NCBI GenBank assembly: GCA_946482635.1
Contig: CAMLSG010000299.1
Coordinates: 1-5,112 of the forward strand
Reading direction: 5' to 3'
Source of the DNA: an uncultured Duganella sp.
Lineage (GTDB): Bacteria > Pseudomonadota > Gammaproteobacteria > Burkholderiales > Burkholderiaceae
DNA: 5,112 nucleotides
Part shown: piece after piece, positions 1 to 5,112 of the stretch
How the letters are laid out: every line of letters starts with the position of its first letter
Position numbering within the stretch: the stretch's first letter is position 1
The notes under the pieces: generated by a model
What the model was told of the DNA's origin: nothing
Database searches by the model: none
Seen by the model: only the letters and a program-made list of their open reading frames with translations
Program-made: the position numbers and the translations under genes

Positions 1-26
1 TCCAGGACTTCGTGGGCTTGGCTCAT
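1..26 (-). CDS. Start of an unidentified gene, 5' end only (runs off left edge)
   Basis: An ATG at 26–24 opens a frame that leaves the window after eight full codons, MSQAHEVL plus two bases (GA, so the ninth residue is D or E). It follows cobA by 31 nt on the same strand and has a clear AGAGGAA ribosome binding sequence at 37–31, so it is probably a real gene and part of the same transcription unit. The opening, with a likely VL(D/E), resembles the start of DUF924 family proteins, which often begin with an …EVLDFWF segment, but eight residues are far too few to identify it. The family suggestion is only a guess. Confidence 0.5.
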
Positions 27-30
27 CTTG

Positions 31-49
31 TTCCTCTCATTGCAAGAGG
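31..49 (-). promoter_or_regulatory. Small inverted repeat over the ribosome binding site of the last gene
   Basis: In the 31-nt gap after cobA, CCTCT (49–45) and AGAGG (37–33) on the minus strand can pair as a 5-bp stem with a 7-base loop TGCAATG; a U·G pair could extend it. The AGAGG arm is also the core of the AGAGGAA ribosome binding sequence (37–31) of the gene starting at 26. There is no T-run after the stem, so it is not a rho-independent terminator. The pairing is visible; any control of translation is inference. Confidence 0.35.
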
Positions 50-57
50 ACGATATT

Positions 58-774
58 TTACCGTTTTTGCTGAGGACGGGGCGCCATTGCCTTGCCCAGC
101 ATGACCAGAACGGGACCGTGTGCGGCAGGCAGGCCATGCGCCAGTTCGGCCAGGGTGATGCGTTCGACGCGCTGGTCGGGGCGGCTGACATTCTCGATCA
201 CGACCACTGGCGTGTCCGGCGAGCGGCCCTGCGACAGCAGGTTGTTGGCGGTGGCGATTGCCTCGCGCCCGCCCATATACTGCACCAGCGTGTCGGTGGA
301 GGGGATGGTGAGTTCTTCCGGATGGCCCGGCGCGGTGGAGGAGGTGAAAAATGCCACGCTGCGCGCCACGCCACGCTTGGTCAGCGGCTGCTGCGTTGCC
401 GCGGCGGCGGCAACTGCGGTGGTGATGCCGGGAACGACTTCGACTTCGATGCCGTGCTGCTCCAGCGCCGTCAATTCCTCGTCGGCGCGGCCGAACAGCA
501 TAGGGTCGCCGCCCTTGAGGCGCACCACCAGGCGGTAGCGTGCTGCGCATTCGACCAGTTGCTGGTTGATGACGCCCTGGGCGGTGGAGCGCTGGCCGGC
601 GCGCTTGCCGACCGAGATCTTCTCGGCCTGCGGGCACAATGCCAGCATTTCTTCGGTCACCAGCGCGTCGTACAGCACCACGTCTGCTTGTGCCAGCAGC
701 CGCGCGCCACGCATGGTGATCAGGTCCTGCGCCCCCGGTCCAGCTCCAATCAAATACACTTTCCCGTATGGCAT
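58..774 (-). CDS. cobA: Uroporphyrinogen-III C-methyltransferase (SUMT)
   Basis: Transfers two methyl groups from S-adenosylmethionine to uroporphyrinogen III, giving precorrin-2, the branch point to siroheme and cobalamin (EC 2.1.1.107); cytoplasmic. The 238 residues carry the family motifs in order: VYLIGAGPGAQDLIT (6–20), VVLYDALV (32–39), RLKGGDP (85–91) with FGRADEE (94–100), VVPGITTA (113–120), and PLTKRG. It is a stand-alone methyltransferase, not the trifunctional CysG: there is no precorrin-2 dehydrogenase/ferrochelatase domain, so the last steps to siroheme must be encoded elsewhere. Its place at the end of the cys operon indicates that its main task is siroheme for CysI. The ATG at 774 has a good AAAGGAAA at 789–782. 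Could equally be named sumT; the function is secure. Confidence 0.94.
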   Translation of the reverse strand: MPYGKVYLIGAGPGAQDLITMRGARLLAQADVVLYDALVTEEMLALCPQAEKISVGKRAGQRSTAQGVINQQLVECAARYRLVVRLKGGDPMLFGRADEELTALEQHGIEVEVVPGITTAVAAAAATQQPLTKRGVARSVAFFTSSTAPGHPEELTIPSTDTLVQYMGGREAIATANNLLSQGRSPDTPVVVIENVSRPDQRVERITLAELAHGLPAAHGPVLVMLGKAMAPRPQQKR

Positions 775-781
775 GCGCAGG

Positions 782-789
782 TTTCCTTT
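782..789 (-). promoter_or_regulatory. Ribosome binding site of cobA
   Basis: AAAGGAAA on the minus strand in the 26-nt cysN–cobA gap, with the AGGA core nine bases from the ATG at 774. The gap has no room for a promoter of normal size and no hairpin with a T-run, so cobA should be read from the cys transcript. Confidence 0.65.
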
Positions 790-800
790 ATTGGCGAAGC

Positions 801-2108
801 TTACTCGCCGAGGCGGATCATGCCTGCAGCGACTGTCTGGTGCGTGACCTCATCGATCAGGATGAAGGCGCCGGTGGCGCGGATGTCCGAGTAGGCATCG
901 GCCGCCAGCGGTTGCTGCACGGTCAGCGCAATGCGCGCCACGTCGTTCAGCTTCAACGCATCCGCATCGTGCCGCTGCTGGGTGTTGATGTCAAGGATCG
1001 AATCGATCTTCGTCACTTTTGCAGCGGTCTGCTTGGTGCCGTGCTTGATCCAGTATTTGCGGCGCAGGTCCAGCGGTTCCTCGGACAGCCAGCACACGTC
1101 GGCGTTCACCTGCTTGAGCAGGGAGGCCGGCTGCGCGCTGGAGGCCAGCAGGTCGCCGCGCGACACGTCCACGTATTCTTCCAACACGATGGTGACCGAC
1201 TGGCCGGCGCTGGCGCTCTGCAGGGAGCCGTCGAAAGTGACGATTTCCTTGACCGTGGCGCTCTGGCCGGAAGGCTGCACCACCAGCTTGTCGCCGACGG
1301 CGACGTTGCCGGCTTCGATGCGGCCCATGTAGCCGCGGAAGTCGTTGGCTTCATGGCCATTGTGGCGCGCCACCAGTTGCACCGGGAAGCGGAATGCGGA
1401 GTTGTGCGACTCATCGTACACCGACAGGTCTTCCAGCAGCTCGATCAGGGTAGGACCCTGGTACCACGGCATGCGCTCGCTCGCGTCGACCACGTTGTCG
1501 CCGGCCAGCGCCGACAGCGGAATGGTCTTCACGTCCTTGATGCCCAGCGTTGCAGCAAATTCGCGGTAAGCCTTGACGATGCGGTCGTACACGTCCTGGT
1601 CGTAGTTCACCAGGTCCATCTTGTTCACGGCCACTACCACATGCTCGATTTGCAGCAGGTGGGCAATGGTGGAGTGGCGCTTGGTCTGGATCAGCAGGTC
1701 CACGCCGCCGTCTTCGCGCAGCTTCACTTTCGACACGTCGACCAGGATGATCACGGCGTCGGCGGTGGAGGCGCCGGTCACCATGTTGCGGGTGTACTGC
1801 TCGTGGCCCGGGGTGTCGGCGATGATGAACTTGCGCTTTGGCGTGGCGAAGTAGCGGTAAGCGACGTCGATGGTGATGCCCTGTTCGCGCTCGGCTTCCA
1901 GGCCGTCGGTCAGCAGCGACAGGTCGATGGTGTCGCCCACGGTGCGCTTATGCTTGGCGCGCGATACTGCTGCGAGCTGGTCGGCGAAGATGCCCTTGCT
2001 GTCGAACAGCAGGCGGCCAATCAGGGTGCTCTTGCCGTCGTCGACGGAGCCGGCGGTGATGAAGCGCAGCAGGTTACGTTCGTTCAGGTTGTCGTTCAGT
2101 GCGTTCAT
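801..2108 (-). CDS. cysN: Sulfate adenylyltransferase subunit 1, GTPase (CysN)
   Basis: Regulatory GTPase subunit of ATP sulfurylase, an EF-Tu-like translation-factor-type GTPase that couples GTP hydrolysis to APS synthesis by CysD. The protein has 435 residues. GTPase motifs are GSVDDGKST (20–28, P-loop), REQGITID (74–81), DTPGHEQ (98–104), NKMD (162–165) and SALAGDN (199–205); beta-barrel domains II and III follow, including RFPVQLV and SRGDLL. It lacks a C-terminal APS kinase (CysC) domain, in keeping with the APS-type CysH upstream. About nine residues more than in E. coli CysN lie between VDV (123–125) and QTKRHS (141–146). The frame is open far upstream into cysD, but the ATG at 2108 is the start: it gives the conserved LLRFITAGSVDDGKST beginning, overlaps the cysD TGA by one base, and has AAGGA at 2121–2117 eight bases away. 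The TAA is 26 nt before cobA. Confidence 0.96.
   Translation of the reverse strand: MNALNDNLNERNLLRFITAGSVDDGKSTLIGRLLFDSKGIFADQLAAVSRAKHKRTVGDTIDLSLLTDGLEAEREQGITIDVAYRYFATPKRKFIIADTPGHEQYTRNMVTGASTADAVIILVDVSKVKLREDGGVDLLIQTKRHSTIAHLLQIEHVVVAVNKMDLVNYDQDVYDRIVKAYREFAATLGIKDVKTIPLSALAGDNVVDASERMPWYQGPTLIELLEDLSVYDESHNSAFRFPVQLVARHNGHEANDFRGYMGRIEAGNVAVGDKLVVQPSGQSATVKEIVTFDGSLQSASAGQSVTIVLEEYVDVSRGDLLASSAQPASLLKQVNADVCWLSEEPLDLRRKYWIKHGTKQTAAKVTKIDSILDINTQQRHDADALKLNDVARIALTVQQPLAADAYSDIRATGAFILIDEVTHQTVAAGMIRLGE
2097..2108 (-). repeat. 12-bp sequence at the cysN start, identical to the cysD start
   Basis: ATGAACGCACTG, the first four codons (MNAL) of cysN. The same 12 bases open cysD at 3031–3020; the bases on either side differ. 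The two proteins are not related in sequence. It may be chance or shared preference in early codons. Confidence 0.6.
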
Positions 2109-3031
2109 CAGAAATATCCTTGCTTCTTGCGTTTTTCCATGGAGGCTTCGGAGGTCTGGTCGTCCATCCGGGTGGCGCCACGCTCGGTGATCTGGGTGAC
2201 GGCGGTTTCGGCGATGATGGCGTCCACGTCGGCAGCGTCCGAAGACACAGGGCAGGTGCAGGAGATGTCGCCCACGGTGCGGAAGCGCACCACCTGGGTC
2301 TCGATGGTCTCGCCTTCGCGGGCCGGGGTCAGGTCCGTCAGCGGCACCAGCAGGCCGTTGCGCGGGATGACCTGGCGCTCGTGCGCGAAGTAGATCGACG
2401 GCAGGGCCAGTTTTTCGCGGGCGATGTACTGCCACACATCCAGCTCGGTCCAGTTGGAGATCGGGAACACGCGCATGTTCTCGCCCGGGTGGACGCGGGT
2501 GTTATACAGGTCCCACAGTTCCGGGCGCTGGGCTTTCGGGTCCCATTGGCCGAATTCGTCGCGGAAGGAGAAGATGCGCTCCTTGGCGCGGGCCTTTTCC
2601 TCGTCGCGGCGGGCGCCGCCGATGCAGGCGTCGAAGCCGTGTTCGGCGATGGTTTCCAGCAGGGTCACGGCTTGCGCGGCATTGCGCGAATCGGTAGCCG
2701 GATTGCGCAGGCGCACGGTGCCCTTCTTGATCGAGTCTTCCACCGAGCCGACGATCAGGCGTTCGCCCAGTTCGGCGACGCGGCGGTCGCGGAATTCGAT
2801 CACTTCCGGGAAGTTATGGCCGGTGTCGATGTGCACCAGCGGGAAGGGGAATTTCCCTGGACGGAAAGCCTTCTCCGCAAGGCGCAGCAGGACCACGGAG
2901 TCCTTGCCGCCGCTGAACAGCAGGGCAGGGTTCGAGCATTCGGCGGCAACCTCGCGCAGGATGTGGATGGCTTCCGACTCCAGGGCGTCGAGGTGGCGCG
3001 AATTGACGTGTTGTTCTACCAGTGCGTTCAT
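2108..3031 (-). CDS. cysD: Sulfate adenylyltransferase subunit 2 (CysD)
   Basis: Catalytic ATP-sulfurylase subunit (EC 2.7.7.4): sulfate plus ATP gives APS and pyrophosphate, driven by GTP hydrolysis in its partner CysN. The 307 residues are close to the 302 of E. coli CysD. The PP-loop SGGKDS is at 40–45, DTGHNFPE at 69–76, and the conserved basic stretch starting GGARRDEEKARAKER at 138–152. The protein ends in SMEKRKKQGYF (297–307), the usual CysD C-terminus, so it is complete. Near the end it has DISCTCPVSSDA where E. coli has a CYPLTGAVES-type segment, which I take as lineage variation. The ATG at 3031 follows the cysH TAA directly; only a weak AGG precedes it, so translation probably depends on ribosomes finishing cysH. 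The TGA shares its last base with the cysN ATG (TGATG), as expected for two subunits made in equal amounts. Confidence 0.96.
   Translation of the reverse strand: MNALVEQHVNSRHLDALESEAIHILREVAAECSNPALLFSGGKDSVVLLRLAEKAFRPGKFPFPLVHIDTGHNFPEVIEFRDRRVAELGERLIVGSVEDSIKKGTVRLRNPATDSRNAAQAVTLLETIAEHGFDACIGGARRDEEKARAKERIFSFRDEFGQWDPKAQRPELWDLYNTRVHPGENMRVFPISNWTELDVWQYIAREKLALPSIYFAHERQVIPRNGLLVPLTDLTPAREGETIETQVVRFRTVGDISCTCPVSSDAADVDAIIAETAVTQITERGATRMDDQTSEASMEKRKKQGYF
2117..2121 (-). promoter_or_regulatory. Ribosome binding site of cysN, inside cysD
   Basis: AAGGA on the minus strand, eight bases before the cysN ATG at 2108 and within the last codons of cysD. It decides the start against the much longer open frame that continues upstream to about 2435. 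Confidence 0.7.
3020..3031 (-). repeat. 12-bp sequence at the cysD start, identical to the cysN start
   Basis: ATGAACGCACTG, the first four codons (MNAL) of cysD, a perfect copy of the first four codons of cysN at 2108–2097. Confidence 0.6.
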
Positions 3032-3745
3032 TTAGCCTACTTTCTTAATTCGAATCAGTTTGCCGTCTACCAGGTGCAAGCCGCATTCCTTCGAGTCCGG
3101 GTTTTCCCACCACCAGCGGCCGGCGCGTACGTCTTCGCCAGGCTGGATGGCGCGAGTGCAGGGTTCGCAGCCGATCGACGGGAAACCCTGGTCGTGCAGC
3201 GGGTTGTAAGGCACGTCGTTGGCGCGGATGTAGTCCCACACTTCCTGTTCCGACCAGTCGGCCAGGGGATTGAACTTCTCCATGCTGTGCGAACCATCAT
3301 ACTCCTGCACGGACAGGTCGGAGCGGGTTGCAGATTGGGCGCGACGCTGGCCGGTGACCCAGGATTTTTTGCCGCTCAGGGCGCGGCCCAGCGGTTCGAC
3401 CTTGCGGATCTGGCAGCATTCCTTGCGCAGTTCCACACTGTCGTAGAAGGCGTTCACGCCTTTCTTTTCCACATAGGCGTCGACGTCGGCCTGCACCGGG
3501 CGATACAGTGCGATCTCGTAGCCGTAACGCTCTTGAACGCGCTCCACCATGCCCAGGGTTTCCTTGTGCAGGCGGCCGGTTTCGAGCGAGAAGATGCCGA
3601 TCGGCAGGCCGGCCTTCAGGATCAGGTCTGTCAGGACCATGTCCTCGGCGGCCAGGCTGGAGGCGAAAACGGCAGGCGAAAACTCTTCCGCAACGCGTTC
3701 GAGCGTGGCTAGCGTATCCCGTACACGGGTGGCGAGCTCGCTCAT
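3032..3745 (-). CDS. cysH: Adenylylsulfate (APS) reductase, thioredoxin-dependent, [4Fe-4S] type
   Basis: Cytoplasmic enzyme that reduces adenosine 5'-phosphosulfate to sulfite and AMP with thioredoxin (EC 1.8.4.10). At 237 residues it is the normal size for the PAPS/APS reductase family. The early FASSLAAEDMVL stretch (27–38) is the modified PP-loop region and SLETGRLH (53–60) follows. The cysteine pair C110–C111 in KECCQIRK and C193–x2–C196 in GCEPCTRAI are the four cluster ligands that separate APS reductases from the cluster-free PAPS reductases of enterobacteria. C221 in KECGLH is the catalytic cysteine that forms the thiosulfonate intermediate. Because it uses APS, the pathway needs no CysC, and none is present in this window. 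The ATG at 3745 lies 2 nt after the DUF934 stop with a GGAG at 3756–3753; the TAA abuts the cysD ATG with no gap. A few dual APS/PAPS reductases share this signature, so strict APS specificity is not proven. Confidence 0.95.
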   Translation of the reverse strand: MSELATRVRDTLATLERVAEEFSPAVFASSLAAEDMVLTDLILKAGLPIGIFSLETGRLHKETLGMVERVQERYGYEIALYRPVQADVDAYVEKKGVNAFYDSVELRKECCQIRKVEPLGRALSGKKSWVTGQRRAQSATRSDLSVQEYDGSHSMEKFNPLADWSEQEVWDYIRANDVPYNPLHDQGFPSIGCEPCTRAIQPGEDVRAGRWWWENPDSKECGLHLVDGKLIRIKKVG

Positions 3746-3747
3746 GT

Positions 3748-4296
3748 TCAGGCTCCGGCGGCAGGCGTTGGACGTGCGTGGCGGCGGAACAGCGGCACGC
3801 GCTGGTCGACCGATGCCTGGTAGGTCTCGCTGAATACGGTCAGGCCTTTCAGCGCGTCTTCGATGCTGCGGTCCGGACGGGTGTCGTAGGCGTCAAAGCC
3901 TACGCGCTGCATGGAAAACAGCTGGTCGCGCAGCACGTCGCCGATGGCGCGCAGTTCGCCGGTCCAGCCCAGGCGGGAACGCAGGTTCCAGGCATGGGAA
4001 TAGCCGCGGCCGTCCGTGAATTTCGGGAAGTCGATTGCGACCAAGGCCAGGCGCGGCAGGTCGTCGCGCAGGGCGACCGGATCTTCGTCGGGCGCCAGCC
4101 ATACAGCGATCTCGCCGGCTGCAGCGCGGGCCGACAGTGCATCGCGCTGCGCCAGCCAGGTTGCCAGCGGCAGGATCACGCGGCCCGCCGGCACAGCCAG
4201 CGTAGCCACGGTGGCGGCTTCGGAACCTTCCTCGGCGCGCAGCAGGTTCCAGTCGTCGGCCACGATTTCGCGGCCCTTGATGATTTGCTTAGGCAT
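3748..4296 (-). CDS. DUF934 family protein, CysI-associated
   Basis: This 182-residue protein matches the DUF934 family (Pfam PF06073), often labelled 'oxidoreductase probably involved in sulfite reduction' because it sits next to cysI; its reaction is not established. The hallmark is FPKFTDGRGYS at residues 90–100, followed by a conserved stretch with RSRLGWTGELRAIGDVLRDQL (106–126). I see no signal peptide or membrane segment, so it should be cytoplasmic. The protein contains no cysteine at all, so it cannot hold a cysteine-ligated iron-sulfur cluster or act as a thiol carrier. The ATG at 4296 overlaps the end of cysI by 8 nt and follows a strong AGGAG at 4310–4306, nine bases away, which supports both the start and coupled translation. 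The TGA is 2 nt before cysH. The last ~10 residues (RPTPAAGA) look like an unstructured tail. Family identity is confident; a role as CysI partner or assembly factor is inference. Confidence 0.9.
   Translation of the reverse strand: MPKQIIKGREIVADDWNLLRAEEGSEAATVATLAVPAGRVILPLATWLAQRDALSARAAAGEIAVWLAPDEDPVALRDDLPRLALVAIDFPKFTDGRGYSHAWNLRSRLGWTGELRAIGDVLRDQLFSMQRVGFDAYDTRPDRSIEDALKGLTVFSETYQASVDQRVPLFRRHARPTPAAGA
3753..3756 (-). promoter_or_regulatory. Ribosome binding site of cysH
   Basis: GGAG on the minus strand, seven bases before the cysH ATG at 3745 and inside the final codons of the DUF934 gene. It supports that start; no closer alternative ATG is present. Confidence 0.6.
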
Positions 4297-5112
4297 ATTC
4301 GTCTTCTCCTACCAGGCGGCCAGCGGTTTCAATCGGCGTGGCGTATACATATTCCTTGAATGGGGCGATGCCCAGGCGCTGCGCAGTGTCCACGAAACGC
4401 TCTTCCGGAGTGCGCTCGCGTACATACACTTGCAGCAGGCGGTCGATCACTTCTGGCATCTGCTGTGCGGAGAACGATGGGCCAATGATCTTGCCGATGG
4501 CGGAGTTGTTGCCTTGCGCGCCGCCGATCGACACCTGATACCATTCGCTGCCGTCCTTGTCGACACCCAGCACGCCGATATTGCCGACGTGGTGGTGGCC
4601 GCAGGCGTTGATGCAGCCCGAGATATTCAGTTCGAAGTCGCCGATATCGTGCAGGAAGTCGATGCGGTCGAAGCGTTCGGCAATCGCCTGCGCAATCGGG
4701 ATCGACTTGGCGTTCGCCAGCGAGCAGAAATCGCCGCCAGGGCAGCAGATGATGTCGGTCAGCAGGCCGATGTTCGGGGTAGCCAGGCCGTGCGCCTTGA
4801 TCTCTTGCCACAGGTCGAACAACCGGGATTGCTCGACATCGGCCAGAACGATGTTCTGCTCGTGGGTCACGCGCAGCTCACTGAAGCTGTAGCGGTCGGC
4901 CAGGTCGGCCATGTAGTCCATCTGTTCCGCGGTCGCGTCGCCCGGCGGCACGCCGGTCTTCTTCAGCGACAGCACCACGGCTGCATAGCCCGGCACCTTG
5001 TGCGCTTTCACATTGCGCTTCAGCCAGTTGCCAAAAGCCTTGTTGTCGGCGTGGCCCGCGGCCGGGTCGATGGCTGGCAGCGACTTGTAGGCGTGCGGCT
5101 GGAAGTAGGCGA
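4289..5112 (-). CDS. cysI: Sulfite/nitrite reductase hemoprotein CysI, C-terminal half (5' end outside window)
   Basis: Siroheme and [4Fe-4S] enzyme for the six-electron reduction of sulfite to sulfide in the cytoplasm. The reading frame stays open to the right edge, giving 273 visible residues, about half of the usual 550 or so. A GTG at 5011 is an internal valine, not the start: the residues before it (…FGNWLKRN) read on smoothly as reductase sequence. Visible parts are the second ferredoxin-like half domain (containing LRVTHEQNIVLADV) and then the cluster domain. The cluster ligands fit the family pattern C-x5-C … C-x3-C: CPGGDFC, with cysteine codons at 4744–4742 and 4726–4724, and SGCINAC, with cysteine codons at 4615–4613 and 4603–4601. 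The stop TAA at 4291–4289 lies inside the start of the DUF934 gene. No flavoprotein CysJ is seen, so the electron donor (ferredoxin or another reductase) is unknown from here. Sulfite rather than nitrite as substrate is inferred from the cys neighbours. Confidence 0.93.
   Translation of the reverse strand, partial: AYFQPHAYKSLPAIDPAAGHADNKAFGNWLKRNVKAHKVPGYAAVVLSLKKTGVPPGDATAEQMDYMADLADRYSFSELRVTHEQNIVLADVEQSRLFDLWQEIKAHGLATPNIGLLTDIICCPGGDFCSLANAKSIPIAQAIAERFDRIDFLHDIGDFELNISGCINACGHHHVGNIGVLGVDKDGSEWYQVSIGGAQGNNSAIGKIIGPSFSAQQMPEVIDRLLQVYVRERTPEERFVDTAQRLGIAPFKEYVYATPIETAGRLVGEDEYA
4306..4310 (-). promoter_or_regulatory. Ribosome binding site of the DUF934 gene, inside cysI
   Basis: AGGAG on the minus strand (in GTAGGAGAAG), nine bases before the ATG at 4296 and within the last codons of cysI. 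It fixes the start of the DUF934 gene and implies that the protein is translated by its own initiation as well as by coupling to cysI. Confidence 0.7.

Noticed and set aside
27..57. Rho-independent terminator after cobA
   Set aside because: The only inverted repeat is 5 bp and is followed by GAGGAACAAG-like sequence rather than a T-run. It also overlaps a ribosome binding sequence.
23..637. 204-residue minus-strand frame overlapping cobA
   Set aside because: Its R/P/G/H-rich translation in a shifted frame of cobA has no domain and is a shadow of the real gene.
768..2393. 541-residue open frame on the plus strand, opposite cysN
   Set aside because: It is the complement of a confidently identified cysN in high-G+C DNA, where antisense frames stay open by codon bias. 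Its translation is rich in H, V, G, Q and D, with no recognisable domain.
2109..2435. Upstream extension of cysN by 109 residues
   Set aside because: The extra part overlaps cysD in another frame and is an R/H/P/G-rich translation. The ATG at 2108 has a ribosome binding sequence and gives the conserved CysN start.
2099..3712. 537-residue open frame on the plus strand, opposite cysD and cysH
   Set aside because: It spans the antisense of two separate known genes and has low-complexity G/A/V/F/Q-rich composition, with no known motif. It is an antisense shadow.
5009..5011. GTG as a start codon giving a 240-residue protein
   Set aside because: The frame continues upstream to the edge with reductase-like sequence (…FGNWLKRN), and the resulting protein would lack the first half of CysI. 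It is an internal valine.
1..5112. Mobile element, CRISPR array, tRNA/rRNA or a new defence or biosynthetic system
   Set aside because: Nearly every base belongs to a recognised sulfur assimilation gene or a gap of 31 nt or less. No spaced repeats, transposase, integrase or RNA gene was seen.

Overview
The window is a compact, single-strand block of assimilatory sulfate reduction genes, all transcribed on the minus strand (right to left). It looks like chromosomal DNA of a betaproteobacterium of the order Burkholderiales, probably family Oxalobacteraceae (Massilia/Duganella/Janthinobacterium/Herbaspirillum-like). The reasons are the high G+C (roughly 60% by eye), the gene order cysI – DUF934 – cysH – cysD – cysN – cobA, an APS-type CysH, and a CysN that carries no fused CysC. 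The family assignment is inference from gene order and protein style; no database search was possible.

In transcription order: the C-terminal half of sulfite/nitrite reductase CysI enters from the right edge (5112–4289). It is followed by a DUF934 protein (4296–3748), APS reductase CysH (3745–3032), the two sulfate adenylyltransferase subunits CysD (3031–2108) and CysN (2108–801), uroporphyrinogen-III C-methyltransferase CobA (774–58), and the first eight codons of another gene (26–1) that leaves at the left edge. Junctions are very tight: 8-nt overlap, 2-nt gap, 0-nt gap, 1-nt overlap, 26-nt gap, 31-nt gap. This strongly suggests one polycistronic mRNA with translational coupling. No promoter or convincing terminator lies in the window; the promoter must be upstream of cysI, beyond the right edge.

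The genes form a coherent pathway. CysDN converts sulfate and ATP to APS with GTP hydrolysis. CysH reduces APS directly to sulfite; its iron-sulfur cysteines mark it as an APS reductase, so no APS kinase is needed. CysI reduces sulfite to sulfide. CobA makes precorrin-2, the precursor of the siroheme that CysI needs. DUF934 is a conserved companion of CysI with no established biochemical role.

There is no mobile element, CRISPR array, RNA gene or stretch over 300 bases without a gene. I see no previously undescribed system. The points worth a second look are the cysteine-free DUF934 protein, a 12-bp identity at the cysD and cysN start codons, a small hairpin over the ribosome binding site of the last gene, and a short insertion in the CysN GTPase domain.
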